From NCBI GenBank assembly GCA_017546205.1, contig JAFYXJ010000027.1, positions 1 through 33,516 on the forward strand: DNA of 33,516 nucleotides, given 5' to 3'. Made by a program: the position numbers and the translations under genes. Within the stretch, counting starts at the first letter, position 1. Every line of letters starts with the position of its first letter. This DNA comes from Clostridia bacterium (lineage in GTDB: Bacteria; Bacillota; Clostridia; Monoglobales; Monoglobaceae). Below the pieces are notes generated by a model. The model searched no databases and was not told the DNA's origin. It saw only the letters and a list, made by a program, of their open reading frames with translations. This document shows positions 31,750 through 33,516 of the stretch, one piece after another.

Positions 31750-33303
31750 ATGAGTATTTTAAATGTTGAAAATGTGACTCATGGTTTTGGAGGCCGTGAA
31801 ATATTGGACCATGCCTCCTTTCGCTTGCTGAAAGGGGAACATATTGGATTGGTAGGTGCCAACGGAGAGGGCAAATCTACCTTTCTTAACATTATTACCG
31901 GAAAACTGGTTCCGGATTCCGGAACGGTTGAGTGGTGCAAACATATTACAACCGGATATCTTGATCAATATTCCACCTTGGAAAAGGGAAAAACTATTTA
32001 TGATGTACTTCGGGATGCATTTGTCTATCTGACAGACCTTGAAAACGAGATGCTTTCCATCTATGAAAAAATGGCAGATGCAACCGATGAAGAAATGGCA
32101 GAAATGATGGATGATGTCGGTGAGATACAGGGGATTCTGGATACTGCGGGATATTATGTGCTTGATTCAAAGATCAAAGAATGTGCCAACGGTCTTGGAT
32201 TAAATGAGATAGGTCTTGATCGGGATGTGACAGAACTTTCTGGCGGACAACGCGCCAAGGTTTTGCTGGCAAAGTTATTGCTTGAAAATCCGATGATTCT
32301 GATTCTGGATGAGCCTACGAACTTTTTGGATGAGAATCATATTATCTGGCTTAAAAACTATCTCAAAAATTATGAAAATGCATTTATATTGGTATCCCAT
32401 GATATTTCTTTTCTTAATGATGTGGTCAATGTCATTTATCATATCGAAAATTGTATTTTGACAAGATACACCGGAGACTATTATGATTTTGAGCGTATGT
32501 ATGAACTCAAAAAAAGACAGATAGAGCAGGCGTATCAGAAGCAACAAAAGGAGATTGCGGATCTGGAAGATTTTGTTGCACGCAATAAGGCGAGAGCGGC
32601 AACAGCAACCCTCGCCCGTTCAAGACAACGCCAACTGGATAAAATGGAAATCATCACCCTTGCCCCGGACAAAATGAAACCCTCTTTTTCGTTTAAGACT
32701 GCCAGAACTCCGGGCAGAGTGGTGATAGAGGCAAAAGATCTTGTGCTTGGCTATACGGAACCTCTTACAAGCCCTATTAATCTTGTGATAGAGCGAAACA
32801 AAAAAATTGCGATTAAAGGTACCAACGGTATTGGAAAATCCACCCTGTTAAAGACATTATTGGGTATTATTCCGCCCTATGAGGGAAATGTAACCCGTGA
32901 CCAATTTGTTCAGGAAGGGTATTTTGAACAGGAAGAAAGCACCAGCGACAAGACGGCACTGCAGGAAATCTGGGATGCGTACCCCTCCATGCTCAATGCG
33001 GAAGTGCGGGGTGCTCTTGCCAGATGCGGACTTACTACACAGCATATTACATCCCAGATGAAAGTGCTGTCCGGCGGAGAAAATGCAAAGGTGCGCTTGT
33101 GTCGGTTGATGCTTAAGGAAGTGAATCTCCTGGTTCTTGACGAGCCGACCAACCATCTGGATGTTATGGCGAAGGAAGAACTGAAGAAAGCTGTTTCAGA
33201 ATTTCGCGGGACAGTCATTCTGGTTAGCCATGAACCTGAATTTTATGAGGGCGTAGTTGATGAGGTTATTAATTTGGAACATGTATCCAATAAATGTATT
33301 TAG
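31750..33303 (+). CDS. ABC-F family ATPase (YbiT-like)
   Basis: A 517-residue cytoplasmic protein with two ABC ATPase domains and no membrane helices. Domain 1 has Walker A GANGEGKST (about residues 37-45), LSGGQRAK and LILDEPTNFLD; domain 2 has GTNGIGKST, LSGGENAK and LVLDEPTNHLD. Between them lies the charged P-site tRNA interaction linker (about 245-310, rich in Lys, Gln, Arg and Glu). Family members work on the ribosome E site as translation factors or protect it from antibiotics. The length and the short linker fit the housekeeping YbiT group more than resistance types, but sequence alone does not exclude resistance. It is the first gene after its own promoter; no clear terminator follows. 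Confidence 0.88.
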   Translation: MSILNVENVTHGFGGREILDHASFRLLKGEHIGLVGANGEGKSTFLNIITGKLVPDSGTVEWCKHITTGYLDQYSTLEKGKTIYDVLRDAFVYLTDLENEMLSIYEKMADATDEEMAEMMDDVGEIQGILDTAGYYVLDSKIKECANGLGLNEIGLDRDVTELSGGQRAKVLLAKLLLENPMILILDEPTNFLDENHIIWLKNYLKNYENAFILVSHDISFLNDVVNVIYHIENCILTRYTGDYYDFERMYELKKRQIEQAYQKQQKEIADLEDFVARNKARAATATLARSRQRQLDKMEIITLAPDKMKPSFSFKTARTPGRVVIEAKDLVLGYTEPLTSPINLVIERNKKIAIKGTNGIGKSTLLKTLLGIIPPYEGNVTRDQFVQEGYFEQEESTSDKTALQEIWDAYPSMLNAEVRGALARCGLTTQHITSQMKVLSGGENAKVRLCRLMLKEVNLLVLDEPTNHLDVMAKEELKKAVSEFRGTVILVSHEPEFYEGVVDEVINLEHVSNKCI

Positions 33304-33400
33304 CATGAAATAAATCTTGTTGTAGCAAAAAAAGTATTTTTACTTCGAACTAGATATGAACAATTAAGGATTGTCGAAATTTGTTGAAAAGAGGTATAAT

Positions 33401-33516
33401 ATGAAAATTATAAAAAAGGTGTGGGGAATTATTCCCGGATTAGCAATATCAATTTTGATTGCAGTAGTGGCAAAAACAATTGAAAGCCGTCTACCAATAC
33501 ATATTGTGGGAGCATC
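33401..33516 (+). CDS. YeiH/UPF0324-type membrane permease (3' partial)
   Basis: The first 38 codons of a gene cut by the window end. The ATG at 33401 follows GAGGT; the protein begins with three Lys and a hydrophobic helix and continues IIPGLAISILIAVVAKTIE then LPIHIVGAS, which resembles the N-terminus of the UPF0324 (YeiH-like) putative sulfate exporter family, whose members have an N-terminal PGL segment and a GA motif. Only one membrane helix is visible, so the call is tentative. A TATAAT directly before the ATG is unlikely to be its promoter. Confidence 0.5.
   Translation, partial: MKIIKKVWGIIPGLAISILIAVVAKTIESRLPIHIVGA

Noticed and set aside
33330..33352. Possible terminator after the ABC-F gene (AAGTA with TACTT)
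   Set aside because: The stem is only 5 bp and no T tract follows it.
33371..33400. TTGTCG-18-TATAAT immediately before the last ATG
   Set aside because: Transcription would start inside the coding region; the GAGGT ribosome binding site in the same stretch shows that the RNA must begin further upstream.

Overview
The window looks like chromosome from a spore-forming, low-to-moderate G+C Gram-positive bacterium of the class Clostridia, probably a gut-type anaerobe. The evidence is the content: a CwlD-type cortex amidase, a SpoIVFB-type intramembrane protease and BofA (all endospore genes); a single-chain PurL; a PurO-type IMP cyclohydrolase beside a stand-alone AICAR transformylase; a BspA-like leucine-rich-repeat protein; an S-layer-homology protein; and Firmicute-style ribosome binding sites. 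The taxon is inferred from gene content, not from a database search. No phage, insertion sequence, CRISPR array, tRNA or rRNA was seen, and no stretch over 300 bases lacks a gene.

Layout. (1) 1-1304: the end of cwlD converges on, and overlaps, an exported LRR protein gene. (2) 1421-7055: one co-directional unit of ECF sigma factor, zinc-finger anti-sigma factor, DNA polymerase I, YhbY, YbaK-type deacylase and a HAD phosphatase, closed by a terminator. (3) 7080-11125: sporulation and radical-SAM block. A tiny membrane protein plus SpoIVFB face left; a radical SAM protein with its DUF2344 partner, then bofA, face right. Sequences resembling sigma-E promoters precede both the SpoIVFB pair and bofA. 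(4) 11219-25160: a 14-kb run of 13 genes from a strong vegetative promoter to a strong terminator: purL, PNP, luxS, mtaD-like, purE, purM, purN, purO, AICAR transformylase, then a HisD-like dehydrogenase, an IGPD-like protein, a HAD phosphatase and a lone fumarase beta-type subunit. (5) 25161-27332: a small ribbon-helix-helix protein, an SLH protein and an unknown membrane-anchored exported protein. (6) 27348-31684: consensus promoter, yybP-ykoY (manganese) riboswitch, P-type ATPase, DUF975 protein and a DMT permease. (7) 31685-33516: an ABC-F ATPase and the start of a YeiH-type permease.

How the genes work together. The long operon joins de novo purine synthesis (FGAR to IMP steps) to nucleoside and S-adenosylhomocysteine/methylthioadenosine salvage. 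Its last four genes are the most unusual part. The HisD-like and IGPD-like proteins keep their folds' general motifs but have lost or changed residues that bind metal and substrate in true histidine enzymes. With a complete HAD phosphatase and a fumarase-type hydratase subunit they look like a small repurposed pathway placed next to AICAR metabolism. This is the best candidate here for something undescribed; its substrate is unknown.
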